DNA of 43,257 nt, from assembly GCA_020847425.1 (NCBI GenBank), contig JADLCC010000130.1, positions 1 to 43,257 of the forward strand. Reading direction: 5' to 3'. The DNA is from Saprospiraceae bacterium. GTDB taxonomy: Bacteria > Bacteroidota > Bacteroidia > Chitinophagales > Saprospiraceae. Under the pieces are notes generated by a model. It saw only the letters and a list, made by a program, of their open reading frames with translations, had not been told where the DNA came from and did not search any database. Shown one piece after another: positions 8,926-19,084 of the stretch (the first letter of the stretch is position 1; each line of letters starts with the position of its first letter). The position numbers were made by a program, and so were the translations under genes.

Positions 8926-11298
<2,373 letters not shown>

Positions 11299-11350
11299 GT
11301 AGTTATCGGTTATTTGTTATCAGTTATCCGGCTTGATACTCAAGCATTTA
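11299..11350 (-). repeat. Heptad element E5 (GTTATCC class) behind gyrB
   Basis: Four regular heptads at 11302-11329 (GTTATCG, GTTATTT, GTTATCA, GTTATCC), then the palindrome CTTGATACTCAAG (11332-11344). It is the same module found in the leaders of nadA, the flavoprotein and the LytTR gene, but here it lies behind gyrB and reads toward it on the - strand. No gene on the - strand uses it as a leader. Confidence 0.75.
11324..11347 (-). other. Copy of the 7-codon mini-ORF (MLEYQAG)
   Basis: On the - strand, ATG at 11347 to TAA at 11324 encodes MLEYQAG, matching the MLEYQHG copies at 28216-28239 and 28559-28582. Here it is not in front of a gene, so if the mini-ORF is functional elsewhere this is a detached copy. 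Confidence 0.3.
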
Positions 11351-11392
11351 TATGCAAAACAACTCAAACGGATTGCGTTTTTCCTACACAAT

Positions 11393-11432
11393 AAAAAACC
11401 GCATTTTTCATATAGAAAAATGCGGTTTTTTT
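11393..11432. terminator. Bidirectional rho-independent terminator between gyrB and the T9SS gene
   Basis: A perfect stem with left arm AAAAAACCGCATTTTT (11393-11408), a 7-nt loop and its complement (11416-11431), flanked by A- and T-runs. It serves gyrB from the left and the convergent T9SS gene from the right. Confidence 0.9.
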
Positions 11433-11457
11433 ATTTCATTTATTTGATAGTCAACTG

Positions 11458-14322
11458 CTACGGCCTGCTTTTCACCAGTTTCCGCGTCGCCGTCTGATTG
11501 TCAACGGTCATTCTGACCAGGTACATGCCGTCGGGCAGGTTGGTCAGGTCGATTGTTTCGGAAAGGTTGGTCGTACGTGACGCATTGGTTTCCCAGATAC
11601 TTTGACCCAACAGGTTCAACACTTGCACCCGTATATCCACCGCGCGGTCAAAAGCAGCTTGTAACTGCGCTGTACCGCTGGTCGGGTTGGGTTGCAGTGC
11701 GAGCGTGGTCAGTCCTTCGATGTTATCGGTGGAAACGCTTCCAACAACAACCTGCAAGGCATCCGTACATCCATTTACATCCGTTACGGTAACAGTGTAA
11801 GTGCCTGCAGCCACATTGGTGATAGAATCAAGTGTGGCGCCGGTATTCCACAGGAATGCATATGGCGCGTTGTCGGTAGCGCCTACCGTTACTATGGCCG
11901 TTCCGTTATCGCCTGTTGTAGAAGGAGATACGGTCGAGCTGAGTTCCATGTCATAAGCACAGTTGCTCAGGTTGATATTATCCAGGTCGAACCAGAAATC
12001 GCCCGCAGCCCATGTTCCGAGGAAACGCAACACAATTGCCTGGCCCTCAAATGCGGCCATTGGAACCTTTACCGTTTGCATCGGCACCTGTGGCGTATGC
12101 GTGGTATTGTCAATCGTATAAACGGTGGTATACGTATAACCGCAGTCGGTAGAAACCTGTACTTCAAACTTGTTGCTTTGCAGAATAGTAGGTTCGGTAC
12201 CGCCGCCTGTATAGTTGGTAATCCGGTAATCAAAGCGAAGGGTATCCAGTGCGTCGATATAGCCCAAACGTGGCGTGTTGTAATCCATGGTAGGAGAACT
12301 GCTCCAGACATTCATGGCCAGTACCTGCGACACGTTGTTGTGCGCGTTGGTTACATTGACAAATCCGGTAGTAATAGTCCAGTCGTCAATGGCAGTAAAT
12401 CCGCTTTCAAAATCTTCCTGGAAAGGCAATGGGTTCGGCGCCGGAGGAATATGGGTAATTGAATAAGACGTTGTGTCATTGGAAAAATTCTGTTCATCCT
12501 GCAGGATCGTCCAGGCCTTGATATTGAATTCCCCGTTGCGGCTGTCGAAAGGAATATTGAAGGTGTAATTGAACGTTTCGTCTGGGGCAACAACCGTCGC
12601 GCCGATATCTTCAATCACCGGAGTGCCGCCATTAACGGAGTAAGCAATCTGGAAAAACGCCTGCGGTTGGGTACCCAGGTTGCTGAAACTGAAGGTCACC
12701 TCGTCTTCCTCCACGCCACATTCGTTGTCGGCGCCGCTGGTAACAATGGAATTTGCACCCAGGTCATTGGCCAACGGAATGAAGATATGGATATCATCTA
12801 TGCCGATACCTTCATATTGTACGGAGCCATCAGCACCAAATACGAAACGCAGGCGAACTTCACTTTCACCTGCTGTGCCGAATAGCCCGTGGCGGGCAGT
12901 GATCCAGCCCGGGGAGTTCGTACCTGCCCATACATCACCAAGGTCGAGAATGGTATTAAAGAAGGTATACCAGTTTTGGCCTTCGTCGATTGCGCCGACT
13001 TTTTCCCAGTTTGCGCCGCCATCCAGAGACATCTCCAGGTAAAGTCCGTCGTAGCTGGTTTCCGTATTAAAAAACAGGGAGAACTCCATGACCGGATCTT
13101 CCGTGAGGTCGGAGAAATCGAAACAAGGTGAATTGAGGTAAGACAGTTCACTTGGGTTGTAAGTGGTCGTCAGGCTTGTTGCCCAGCAATTTACGCCGCT
13201 TGCAGCGCTGGATAGGATGTTTTTACCCGGCGAGCCAAATGCCCAGGATGAATTCTCGCTGATCGAATCAACATACCAGCCGCCGCTCCAGTTCTCAAAA
13301 TCCTGGCTGTAAGGAATAACCTGGCGGCCTACAAGATAGTAGGTAGCGGTATCGTTGTTGAAATCCTCGTCGCCGCCCATTTGGGTAAACACCTGTACCA
13401 CATATTCGCCCGGAGCGGAAAAGTCGTAAGTCGTTTCAAATTCGATCACTTCGCTGCTGTCCTTACCCAATACGCCGGTGTAAAAACCGTCTTGGGGCTG
13501 TGGCACACCCGCTTCCACACCATTGACCGTGAAATTGAACGGAACCAGGGATTGTGGCGCCGAACCGTAGTTGTTCATCAGGATCGTGAGTGTTTCCACG
13601 CCGAGGTCGCAGCCGCTGGTTGGGGTTACAACACCGGATATACCCACGTCATTGGTCCAGTAGGTTTCAAAAGTGATCGGACCGGTAGGACCGCTCACGT
13701 CACCTGCGCCGCAATCCTGTATCACATATGCATCGTAAAATGTTTTTTTCTGTAAGCCCGTCAGGGTTACTTTGGGGAGCGCCACATAAACGGTGTCGCC
13801 GACGCCCGGTCCCGGAACAAATCCCAGTGGGCCGTAAATAACCCACCAGCCGAGGGCTGTGCTGCCACCATCGGGTGTCCAGCGCAATTTAGCGCGGGTA
13901 TCGTACACATTTTCAGTTTTGAAGTCGATCGGCTTAAAGCAGCTGGGGCAAAAACCGGTTCCCAGGAAAAGCAGGCCGTCCGTCAAGGTTCCGGAGGTGT
14001 ATACCACATTGCCCAGGTAATCGACCACTGTAAAGAAGACTTCTTCATCATAGAAGCCTGGTGTCCAGGAAAGTACCAGTGGGTCTCCGTTGTTCACACT
14101 GAATACCACGGTACTGTCCGTGCCGTCGCCGGTACCTAAAAAAGGCGAATCGATCGTAAAATCGTATACATCGGTACCGCTTGAAATGGTAAGAATACCG
14201 CCATTCCAGCCATCGCCGAAAGTATCCTCCATATTGAGGGTGTACTCACACTGTGCGTTCAGGCTTCGAACAGACAGCAAAAGTAAAGCAAAAGCAAAGA
14301 GGCGTAGAAGTTTAAAGTTCAT
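11458..14322 (-). CDS. Large secreted multidomain protein with SprB repeat and T9SS type A sorting domain
   Basis: A 954-residue surface or secreted protein. I start it at ATG 14322 because MNFKLLRLFAFALLLLSVRS gives a clean signal peptide (cut after LNA); the frame extends 24 codons further up. Domains in rough order: an N-terminal beta domain with a DTFGDGWNGG loop (25-125); fibronectin III-like (130-225); CARDB-like Ig fold (230-335); MAM/jelly-roll-like (345-525, DFENW...); a second CARDB-like domain (530-640); a second jelly-roll (645-800); a SprB repeat (805-875, LWNTGATLDSI and GTYTVTVTDVNGC); and the T9SS sorting domain (880-954, LQPNPTSG to RKLVKS). It is probably an adhesin or outer-surface matrix protein. 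It shares the bidirectional terminator with gyrB. Confidence 0.85.
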   Translation of the reverse strand: MNFKLLRLFAFALLLLSVRSLNAQCEYTLNMEDTFGDGWNGGILTISSGTDVYDFTIDSPFLGTGDGTDSTVVFSVNNGDPLVLSWTPGFYDEEVFFTVVDYLGNVVYTSGTLTDGLLFLGTGFCPSCFKPIDFKTENVYDTRAKLRWTPDGGSTALGWWVIYGPLGFVPGPGVGDTVYVALPKVTLTGLQKKTFYDAYVIQDCGAGDVSGPTGPITFETYWTNDVGISGVVTPTSGCDLGVETLTILMNNYGSAPQSLVPFNFTVNGVEAGVPQPQDGFYTGVLGKDSSEVIEFETTYDFSAPGEYVVQVFTQMGGDEDFNNDTATYYLVGRQVIPYSQDFENWSGGWYVDSISENSSWAFGSPGKNILSSAASGVNCWATSLTTTYNPSELSYLNSPCFDFSDLTEDPVMEFSLFFNTETSYDGLYLEMSLDGGANWEKVGAIDEGQNWYTFFNTILDLGDVWAGTNSPGWITARHGLFGTAGESEVRLRFVFGADGSVQYEGIGIDDIHIFIPLANDLGANSIVTSGADNECGVEEDEVTFSFSNLGTQPQAFFQIAYSVNGGTPVIEDIGATVVAPDETFNYTFNIPFDSRNGEFNIKAWTILQDEQNFSNDTTSYSITHIPPAPNPLPFQEDFESGFTAIDDWTITTGFVNVTNAHNNVSQVLAMNVWSSSPTMDYNTPRLGYIDALDTLRFDYRITNYTGGGTEPTILQSNKFEVQVSTDCGYTYTTVYTIDNTTHTPQVPMQTVKVPMAAFEGQAIVLRFLGTWAAGDFWFDLDNINLSNCAYDMELSSTVSPSTTGDNGTAIVTVGATDNAPYAFLWNTGATLDSITNVAAGTYTVTVTDVNGCTDALQVVVGSVSTDNIEGLTTLALQPNPTSGTAQLQAAFDRAVDIRVQVLNLLGQSIWETNASRTTNLSETIDLTNLPDGMYLVRMTVDNQTATRKLVKSRP

Positions 14323-14457
14323 GAGTAGCCTTGTTGTTGAGTAGTATTCAAATAATAGGTTTTCCACCAGTCGACCGAAGGTAGGCGCTGACACGCTTCA
14401 AAGGTAAGCCATGCTGTGAAAATGTAATAGCATTGAACGAATTCAGCAGATTTTAGC

Positions 14458-14501
14458 AAAAAAACAACCCTGCGATGGTACGACCGCAGGGTTGTTTTTT
14501 T
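14458..14501. terminator. Rho-independent terminator downstream of the POT gene
   Basis: Stem AACAACCCTGCG (14463-14474) pairs with CGCAGGGTTGTT (14485-14496), with A-run and T-run flanks. On the - strand it follows the POT gene and element E6. Confidence 0.85.
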
Positions 14502-14502
14502 G

Positions 14503-14599
14503 TTTTTAGTATGTAGTGTTTAGGGTACTTTGCCCAAATTACTTACAATGACCTTAGGCAAAGCACCCTAAACACTAAACACAAAATACTAAACACTCA
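14503..14599. repeat. Heptad element E6 (CTAAACA class) behind the POT gene
   Basis: Left arm 14503-14523 has three heptads, each ending in TAG (TTTTTAG, TATGTAG, TGTTTAG). The core stem is GGTACTTTGCCCAA (14524-14537) with TTAGGCAAAGCACC (14554-14567). Right arm 14568-14595 has four heptads (CTAAACA, CTAAACA, CAAAATA, CTAAACA), which give TAG on the - strand. The POT stop TGA (14597-14599) lies in the next degenerate unit. A standard terminator follows directly at 14458-14501. Confidence 0.85.
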
Positions 14600-16171
14600 A
14601 ATAATGTAGCTGCGTTCTTTAATCCGCGGAGAAATGAGTATAAACAAAACTGCCGTTACCGCGCAAATTCCGGTGAACAACCAGAAGAAACCCTGGCCAT
14701 GGAATTGTGCGAAGAAACCGCCGTCTTTGATATTATTCTGGATCACCGAAACAATGACGTTGCCTGTCGTAACGGTCAGCAGCCAGCATGCCATGATGGT
14801 CGATTTCATGGAAGGCGGCGATTGCGTGTAGGCGTATTCCAGACCGGTAATAGAAATCAGCACCTCGCCTGCGGTCAACACGACAAAAGCCAGAATCTGC
14901 CAGCTGATGTTTGGTGTCTGGCCTGCGTCGATCCAGCCCTGAATGATGGCAATGATCACAAAAGAAAGGGCCGTTAGTACAAAACCTGCACCGATTTTGC
15001 GCAAAGGCGTCACTTTGATGCCCATTTTGTTCAATGTCGGATAAATTACAAACGAGAACAGGGGGATAAACATCAGGATGAAAGCCGCATTTACAAATGA
15101 AATTTGCTCGGCCTCCCATTTAATGCCCAGCCAGTTCAGGTCCATTTTGGATGCCTGTACCACCCATTCCGACTGGCTCTGGTCCCACAGTGCCCAGAAA
15201 ATCGGGATGAAAGCAAACACGGACAGTACGCGCCAAACGGAACGGATACCTTCCACGGCTTCATCTCCGTATTCCTTTTTTGCGGCTTCAAAACCGCCAT
15301 TGGTGAGGGCGTAAAGGTTGATACCCACAAAGTTGCCGGGTTTTGCAAACCATTGTTTTTTGAAAACAAAAGCGAGCACAATCACGAGGATCAGCCAGGC
15401 GCCCAGCACCGGACCAATACCTTGATGCATTATTTTATCGAAATAAATGTAACTGGCTACCAGGGAAAAGAAGGCTGTTGCCAGGACAACTATTTTGTTG
15501 CTGTCGGTTTTCGGCGGCGGTACACGGCGGTACTTGTTGCGGCCCAGCCAGAAGAAAAATACGGCCACGAGCATTGCAATAGCAGGTACTCCGAATGCTA
15601 CGGTAGGACCATAGTGCGTTTTCAGGTAAGGAATCAGCAGGATGGAAAGGACCGAACCTGCATTGATGGATGCATAAAATGCATCGAATGCCTTGGGCAA
15701 CAATTCTGAGTTGGAAGAGTCGAACTGGTCGCCGACATTCGCCGACACACAGGGCTTGATACCGCCCGCACCCAATGCGATGAGCATCAGACTGGTGGTG
15801 AACATGACCTCGCTATCGACAGAAAGCGCCACCATGATACTGCCTGTAGCATACACGAGGGAGAGCCACAGAATGGTTTTATATTTACCCCAGAACCAGT
15901 CGGCTACCATCCCGCCGAACATCGGCAGCAAATAAGTCATAGCCACAAAATCGTGGGTTTTGGCATTCGCAGTCGCTTCAGCAGCCTGTACTACCGCCGG
16001 GTCGGTCGAGCCGGAGTGGTTGTAAAATTGAGCCACCATAAAGGTGGTCAGAATAGCGCGCAGGCCGTAATAGTTGAACCGTTCTGCTGCTTCATTGCCA
16101 ATAATGTAGGGAATACCCGGCGGGAATTTTGCTTTTGGTTTGGAACCGGAAGTGTCGAGGGCTTCTGCCAT
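14597..16171 (-). CDS. POT/PTR2-family proton-coupled peptide transporter
   Basis: A 524-residue inner-membrane carrier with about 12-14 hydrophobic segments. The family signature ExxER is at residues 27-31 (EAAERFNYYG), and a second PTR2 motif lies in the helix 4-5 region (GAGGIKPCVSANVGDQF). These transporters import di- and tripeptides with protons. I start it at ATG 16171 (MAEALDTSGSKP), the point where POT homologs begin; the frame is open for 36 more codons upstream, but that extension has no family resemblance. The neighbour on the other side is divergent, so 16172-16453 must hold promoters for both. Confidence 0.88.
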   Translation of the reverse strand: MAEALDTSGSKPKAKFPPGIPYIIGNEAAERFNYYGLRAILTTFMVAQFYNHSGSTDPAVVQAAEATANAKTHDFVAMTYLLPMFGGMVADWFWGKYKTILWLSLVYATGSIMVALSVDSEVMFTTSLMLIALGAGGIKPCVSANVGDQFDSSNSELLPKAFDAFYASINAGSVLSILLIPYLKTHYGPTVAFGVPAIAMLVAVFFFWLGRNKYRRVPPPKTDSNKIVVLATAFFSLVASYIYFDKIMHQGIGPVLGAWLILVIVLAFVFKKQWFAKPGNFVGINLYALTNGGFEAAKKEYGDEAVEGIRSVWRVLSVFAFIPIFWALWDQSQSEWVVQASKMDLNWLGIKWEAEQISFVNAAFILMFIPLFSFVIYPTLNKMGIKVTPLRKIGAGFVLTALSFVIIAIIQGWIDAGQTPNISWQILAFVVLTAGEVLISITGLEYAYTQSPPSMKSTIMACWLLTVTTGNVIVSVIQNNIKDGGFFAQFHGQGFFWLFTGICAVTAVLFILISPRIKERSYII

Positions 16172-16397
16172 AATTTTATCCTTGTCTGTAAATTGTGAAT
16201 GGTAAAATGATTCTGGTTGACCGGGCAAATGTGCGATTTTCTGCCGGCAATAGTATTCGCTTGGAGCGTTAATATTCAAAACAAAATGTCGAACAATTGC
16301 ACATCCTGCCTTTTTTTTGATTTAACAACCCCGATTTACCTTTTTTCGGCGTTGATAATAGCCTGTACTGTTCCTTTTTTTACAAGTTTGGCCGGTG

Positions 16398-16405
16398 TAT
16401 CTTTG
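16398..16405 (+). promoter_or_regulatory. -7 box upstream of the lipoprotein gene
   Basis: TATCTTTG matches TAnnTTTG exactly. Transcription from about 16411 excludes the far-upstream start at 16217 and favours the ATG at 16454 or 16424. No clear -33 TTTG is at the standard distance. Confidence 0.5.
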
Positions 16406-16453
16406 CCCGCTTTTTATAGAAAAATGGTCGGGAGATCTTTCAATCCTACTCTT

Positions 16454-17056
16454 ATGCTACGAATTACCCTATTGCTGCTACCTGTCCTTTTTTTGTTTGT
16501 AGCGGGCTGCAAACAGGACGCCCCTGCGTCGGCCCCGGTATCGAATGTCCCGCAGGTGGATACAGCCGCTTTGAGCCAGTTCAGACAAAACAACTGGAAA
16601 AACCATGGCTGCGACCTGATCACGGAAGCGGATATGCAACGCCTTTTTGGAATCGACCCAAAAGAGACCACGCTGAACGGGCGTTCGTTGCCCGACCAGG
16701 CTTTTTGTATTCATTCCTGGAACAGACCCGACTGGAAAGAACGCGAAGCCAACAATGAAAAAGGTGGCAACACCTTTATGCAAACCCGCAACAGCCTGGT
16801 GGTTCAGGTATTCAGTTACGGCACCAATGAACATGCCCTCCAGCAATTTGAAATGTTGAAACGCGACCGGCGCGATACCTACGAAGAGTCGATTACCGGC
16901 CTGGGCGACGATGCTTTGTGGGGTACAACCACCGTTACGCTGCTTGTCAAAAAGAGCCATCTGGTACTCAGTATCACGCTCGATTGTATGGATAATCCAC
17001 ACGATAACCTCGCCAAAGCAAAAGAAGTGGCGGCGGTAGCACTGCAAAAACTATAA
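16454..17056 (+). CDS. Predicted lipoprotein of unknown function
   Basis: About 200 residues. The start at ATG 16454 gives MLRITLLLLPVLFLFVAGC, a lipoprotein signal with lipobox (FVAGC) and modified Cys 19; ATG 16424 would add ten residues. The mature part has a globular alpha/beta character, with a conserved-looking C-D-L-I-T-E-A-D start (NHGCDLITEADMQRLFGI) and a second half with NSLVVQVFSYGTNEHALQQFE. That pattern resembles small periplasmic domains that assess exported or salt-exposed proteins, but I cannot assign a family. It lies 19 nt before the acyltransferase gene, so the two may be cotranscribed. Confidence 0.7.
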   Translation: MLRITLLLLPVLFLFVAGCKQDAPASAPVSNVPQVDTAALSQFRQNNWKNHGCDLITEADMQRLFGIDPKETTLNGRSLPDQAFCIHSWNRPDWKEREANNEKGGNTFMQTRNSLVVQVFSYGTNEHALQQFEMLKRDRRDTYEESITGLGDDALWGTTTVTLLVKKSHLVLSITLDCMDNPHDNLAKAKEVAAVALQKL

Positions 17057-17075
17057 CCGTGTAAACTTCCCCCTT

Positions 17076-17624
17076 ATGTTTAGTTGGATCAGTAAGGTCA
17101 TACTCCGGCTGTGGGGCTGGAAAATCACCGGACAATACCCCCGCGAACTGGATAAAGTAGTAGTGGCCGTTGCGCCGCATACTTCCAACTGGGATTTCCC
17201 ACTGGGTGTTCTGACCAATAGTGCAGGTAAATTCCGGGCGAATTATTTAGGGAAACACACCTTGTTCCGCTGGCCTTTCGGCTATTTGTTCCGCTGGTGG
17301 GGCGGCATTCCGGTCGACCGCTCGAAGAACCACAATTTTGTGTCTTCTACGGTCGAAGCCTTTCAACGTGAAAAACGGCTGCACCTGGTAATCGCTCCCG
17401 AAGGCACCCGCTCTAAAGTGGAACGCTTCAAAACGGGCTTTTACCACATTGCCCGACTGGCGCAGGTACCTATTTGCCTCTGCACCTTCGATTGGGAAAA
17501 ACACGAAATTTTTTTTGATCCGGTGCTGTTTTATACCACCGACGACGAGGCAGCCGATATTGCCTATATCTGGAATTATTTCAAGGGGGTGAAAGGCGCC
17601 AATCCGGAGAAGGGGGTACACTAA
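17076..17624 (+). CDS. PlsC-type 1-acylglycerol-3-phosphate acyltransferase family protein
   Basis: A 182-residue membrane-associated acyltransferase. It has the catalytic HX4D box (HTSNWD at 35-40), the substrate-binding region GGIPVDRSK, and the EGTRS motif of the glycerophosphate acyltransferase family. The family transfers acyl chains to lysophosphatidate or related lipids. The short length matches the Bacteroidota subgroup of small PlsC-like proteins, so a role on glycerophospholipids or on another lipid (for example ornithine lipid) cannot be separated. The stop codon TAA (17622-17624) abuts element E7. Confidence 0.85.
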   Translation: MFSWISKVILRLWGWKITGQYPRELDKVVVAVAPHTSNWDFPLGVLTNSAGKFRANYLGKHTLFRWPFGYLFRWWGGIPVDRSKNHNFVSSTVEAFQREKRLHLVIAPEGTRSKVERFKTGFYHIARLAQVPICLCTFDWEKHEIFFDPVLFYTTDDEAADIAYIWNYFKGVKGANPEKGVH

Positions 17625-17734
17625 GGGATGAGGAATGAGGGATGAGGAATGAGGAATGAGGAATGGCAGAGTGTGATGTCCGACATCACGCTCGGCCATC
17701 CCTCATTCCTCATCCCTCATTCCTCATTCCTAAC
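17625..17734. repeat. Heptad element E7 (GATGAGG class) between convergent plsC-like gene and lptB
   Basis: Left arm 17627-17668 is six heptads (GATGAGG, AATGAGG alternating), each with TGA on +. The core is a near-perfect palindrome: GAGTGTGATGTC (17669-17680), one base, GACATCACGCTC (17682-17693). Right arm 17695-17730 is the inverted array with TGA on the - strand. Both convergent genes stop at its edges (17624 and 17735). It is well placed as a bidirectional terminator, but there is no U-run. Confidence 0.9.
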
Positions 17735-18475
17735 CTATTGTTCCATCACCTTCCGTTTCAACACGAAGTGTTTGCCCAGGTACACTTTGCGCACCATTTC
17801 GTCAGCAGCCAGTTCTTCCGCCGTGCCCGCTTTCAGGATATTTCCCTCAAACATCAGGTAAGCGCGGTCAGTAATGCTCAGGGTTTCCTGCACGTTGTGG
17901 TCGGTGATCAGGATTCCGATATTCTTGGTTTTTAGTTTGGCGACGATCGACTGGATATCTTCCACCGCAATAGGGTCGATCCCGGCAAAAGGCTCGTCGA
18001 GCAGGATAAACTTGGGGTCGGTAGCCAGCGCACGGGCTATTTCCGTGCGGCGGCGTTCACCGCCCGAAAGGGTATCGCCGTTGCCTTTGCGCACGCGGTG
18101 CAGGTTGAACTCGTCGAGCAGCAACTCCAGTTTTTCCGATTGCTCGGCCTTGCTGAGGCGCGTCATTTCCAGCACGGCGCGGATATTGTCTTCTACGGTC
18201 AGTTTGCGGAAAACACTTGGCTCCTGCGGCAGGTAGCCGATGCCTTTTTGTGCGCGGCGGTACATGGGCAGGCTCGTAATGTCCTCATTATCAAGGTAAA
18301 CTTTGCCACTGGTAGGCTGAATAAAACCTACCGTCATATAAAACGACGTGGTTTTGCCGGCGCCATTGGGGCCCAGCAACCCTACAATTTCACCCTGTTT
18401 GACGTCAAAGGACACGCCGCGGACTACCGTGCGCTTGCCGTATACTTTGATGATGTTTTCTGCTCGAAGAACCAT
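17735..18475 (-). CDS. lptB: LPS export ABC transporter ATP-binding protein LptB
   Basis: A 246-residue ABC ATPase that powers transport of lipopolysaccharide from the inner membrane with LptF/G. It has Walker [10 protein letters not shown] (35-43), the Q-loop in YLPQEPSVF (81-89), signature LSGGE (136-140), Walker B LLDEP (158-162) and the H-switch (ITDHNV). The [18 protein letters not shown] and [10 protein letters not shown] contexts are LptB-specific. The start is ATG 18475, which gives the conserved [11 protein letters not shown] beginning; the open frame upstream (to 18583) is just the translated heptad array E8 and should not be taken as protein. lptC, lptF and lptG are not in the window. 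Confidence 0.93.
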   Translation of the reverse strand: MVLRAENIIKVYGKRTVVRGVSFDVKQGEIVGLLGPNGAGKTTSFYMTVGFIQPTSGKVYLDNEDITSLPMYRRAQKGIGYLPQEPSVFRKLTVEDNIRAVLEMTRLSKAEQSEKLELLLDEFNLHRVRKGNGDTLSGGERRRTEIARALATDPKFILLDEPFAGIDPIAVEDIQSIVAKLKTKNIGILITDHNVQETLSITDRAYLMFEGNILKAGTAEELAADEMVRKVYLGKHFVLKRKVMEQ

Positions 18476-18477
18476 TG

Positions 18478-18605
18478 CGTGAATCGTGAGACGTGAATCG
18501 TGAGACGTAAATCGTGAGGCGTGAATCGTGAGTGGCGCTTCGCCCAAGTGTACCAGGTAAAGATTGGGCGAAGTGCCACTCACGACTCACGATTGACGAC
18601 TCACG
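18478..18605. repeat. Heptad element E8 (CGTGAAT class) between lptB and yqeY-like gene
   Basis: Left arm 18478-18533 is eight perfect heptads alternating CGTGAAT and CGTGAGN, hence a 14-nt higher period. The core stem is GGCGCTTCGCCCAA (18534-18547) with its complement at 18564-18577, one mismatch. Right arm 18578-18605 is four heptads (ACTCACG, ACTCACG, ATTGACG, ACTCACG). The next gene's stop codon (18601-18603) is in the last unit. The left arm begins 2 nt upstream of the lptB ATG, so it also forms the lptB leader. Confidence 0.92.
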
Positions 18606-19047
18606 ACAACAATGCCTTAACTATTTCCGAAATCGCCCGGCCATCGGCTTTGCCGGCCAGTTGTTTGTTGGCGGCGCCCATCACCTTGCCCATATCTTTT
18701 GCGGAGCTGGCGCCAGTTTCAGCGACAATCTGTTTCAAAATGGCCTCCAATTCGGCACCTTCAATCATGGCAGGCAAGTAGCGTTTGATGATTTCAATTT
18801 CTTCCCGCTCTATTTTAGCCAGTTCTTCCCGGTCGTTTTTGACAAAAATATCCAGCGACTCCTGGCGGGTTTTCACCAGTTTCTGGAGCATTTGCACTTC
18901 GCGGGTTTCATCGATCACCTGACCGCTGCCGTCTGTTTTGGCCAGTAAAATGGCGCTTTTGATGGCGCGAATACCGCGCAACGCGATATCGTCTTTGGCC
19001 CGCATGGCCGTTTTCAGGTCTTCGTTGATTTTTTCTTCTAATGACAT
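18601..19047 (-). CDS. GatB/YqeY domain protein
   Basis: A 148-residue helical protein of the YqeY family, related to the tail domain of the amidotransferase subunit GatB that contacts tRNA. The characteristic beginning (INEDLKTAMRAKD...LRGIRAIKSAI) and the C-terminal KDMGKVMGAANKQLAGKADGRAISEIVK are present. The free-standing protein has no established reaction; tRNA binding is assumed. ATG at 19047 fits the family start. The stop codon and last residue (ALLS*) are contributed by repeat E8. Confidence 0.88.
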   Translation of the reverse strand: MSLEEKINEDLKTAMRAKDDIALRGIRAIKSAILLAKTDGSGQVIDETREVQMLQKLVKTRQESLDIFVKNDREELAKIEREEIEIIKRYLPAMIEGAELEAILKQIVAETGASSAKDMGKVMGAANKQLAGKADGRAISEIVKALLS

Positions 19048-19062
19048 GGTTGTTTATGATGT

Positions 19063-19084
19063 ACCGGCTGCTTTAACTGCCGGA
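19063..19084. repeat. Single copy of the ACCGGCTGCTTTA repeat
   Basis: ACCGGCTGCTTTAACTGCCG matches one arm of the hairpin behind nadA (27132-27151, read on the - strand) except for one base. It overlaps the stop codon and the last residues of the 468-residue gene. No second arm is present here. Confidence 0.5.

Noticed and set aside
16172-16279. N-terminal extension of the POT transporter
   Set aside because: The 36 upstream codons lack family similarity and the conserved start MAEALDTS is at 16171.
18476-18583. N-terminal extension of LptB by 36 codons
   Set aside because: The extra residues are a translation of the CGTGAAT heptads and core; LptB homologs begin at the internal ATG 18475.
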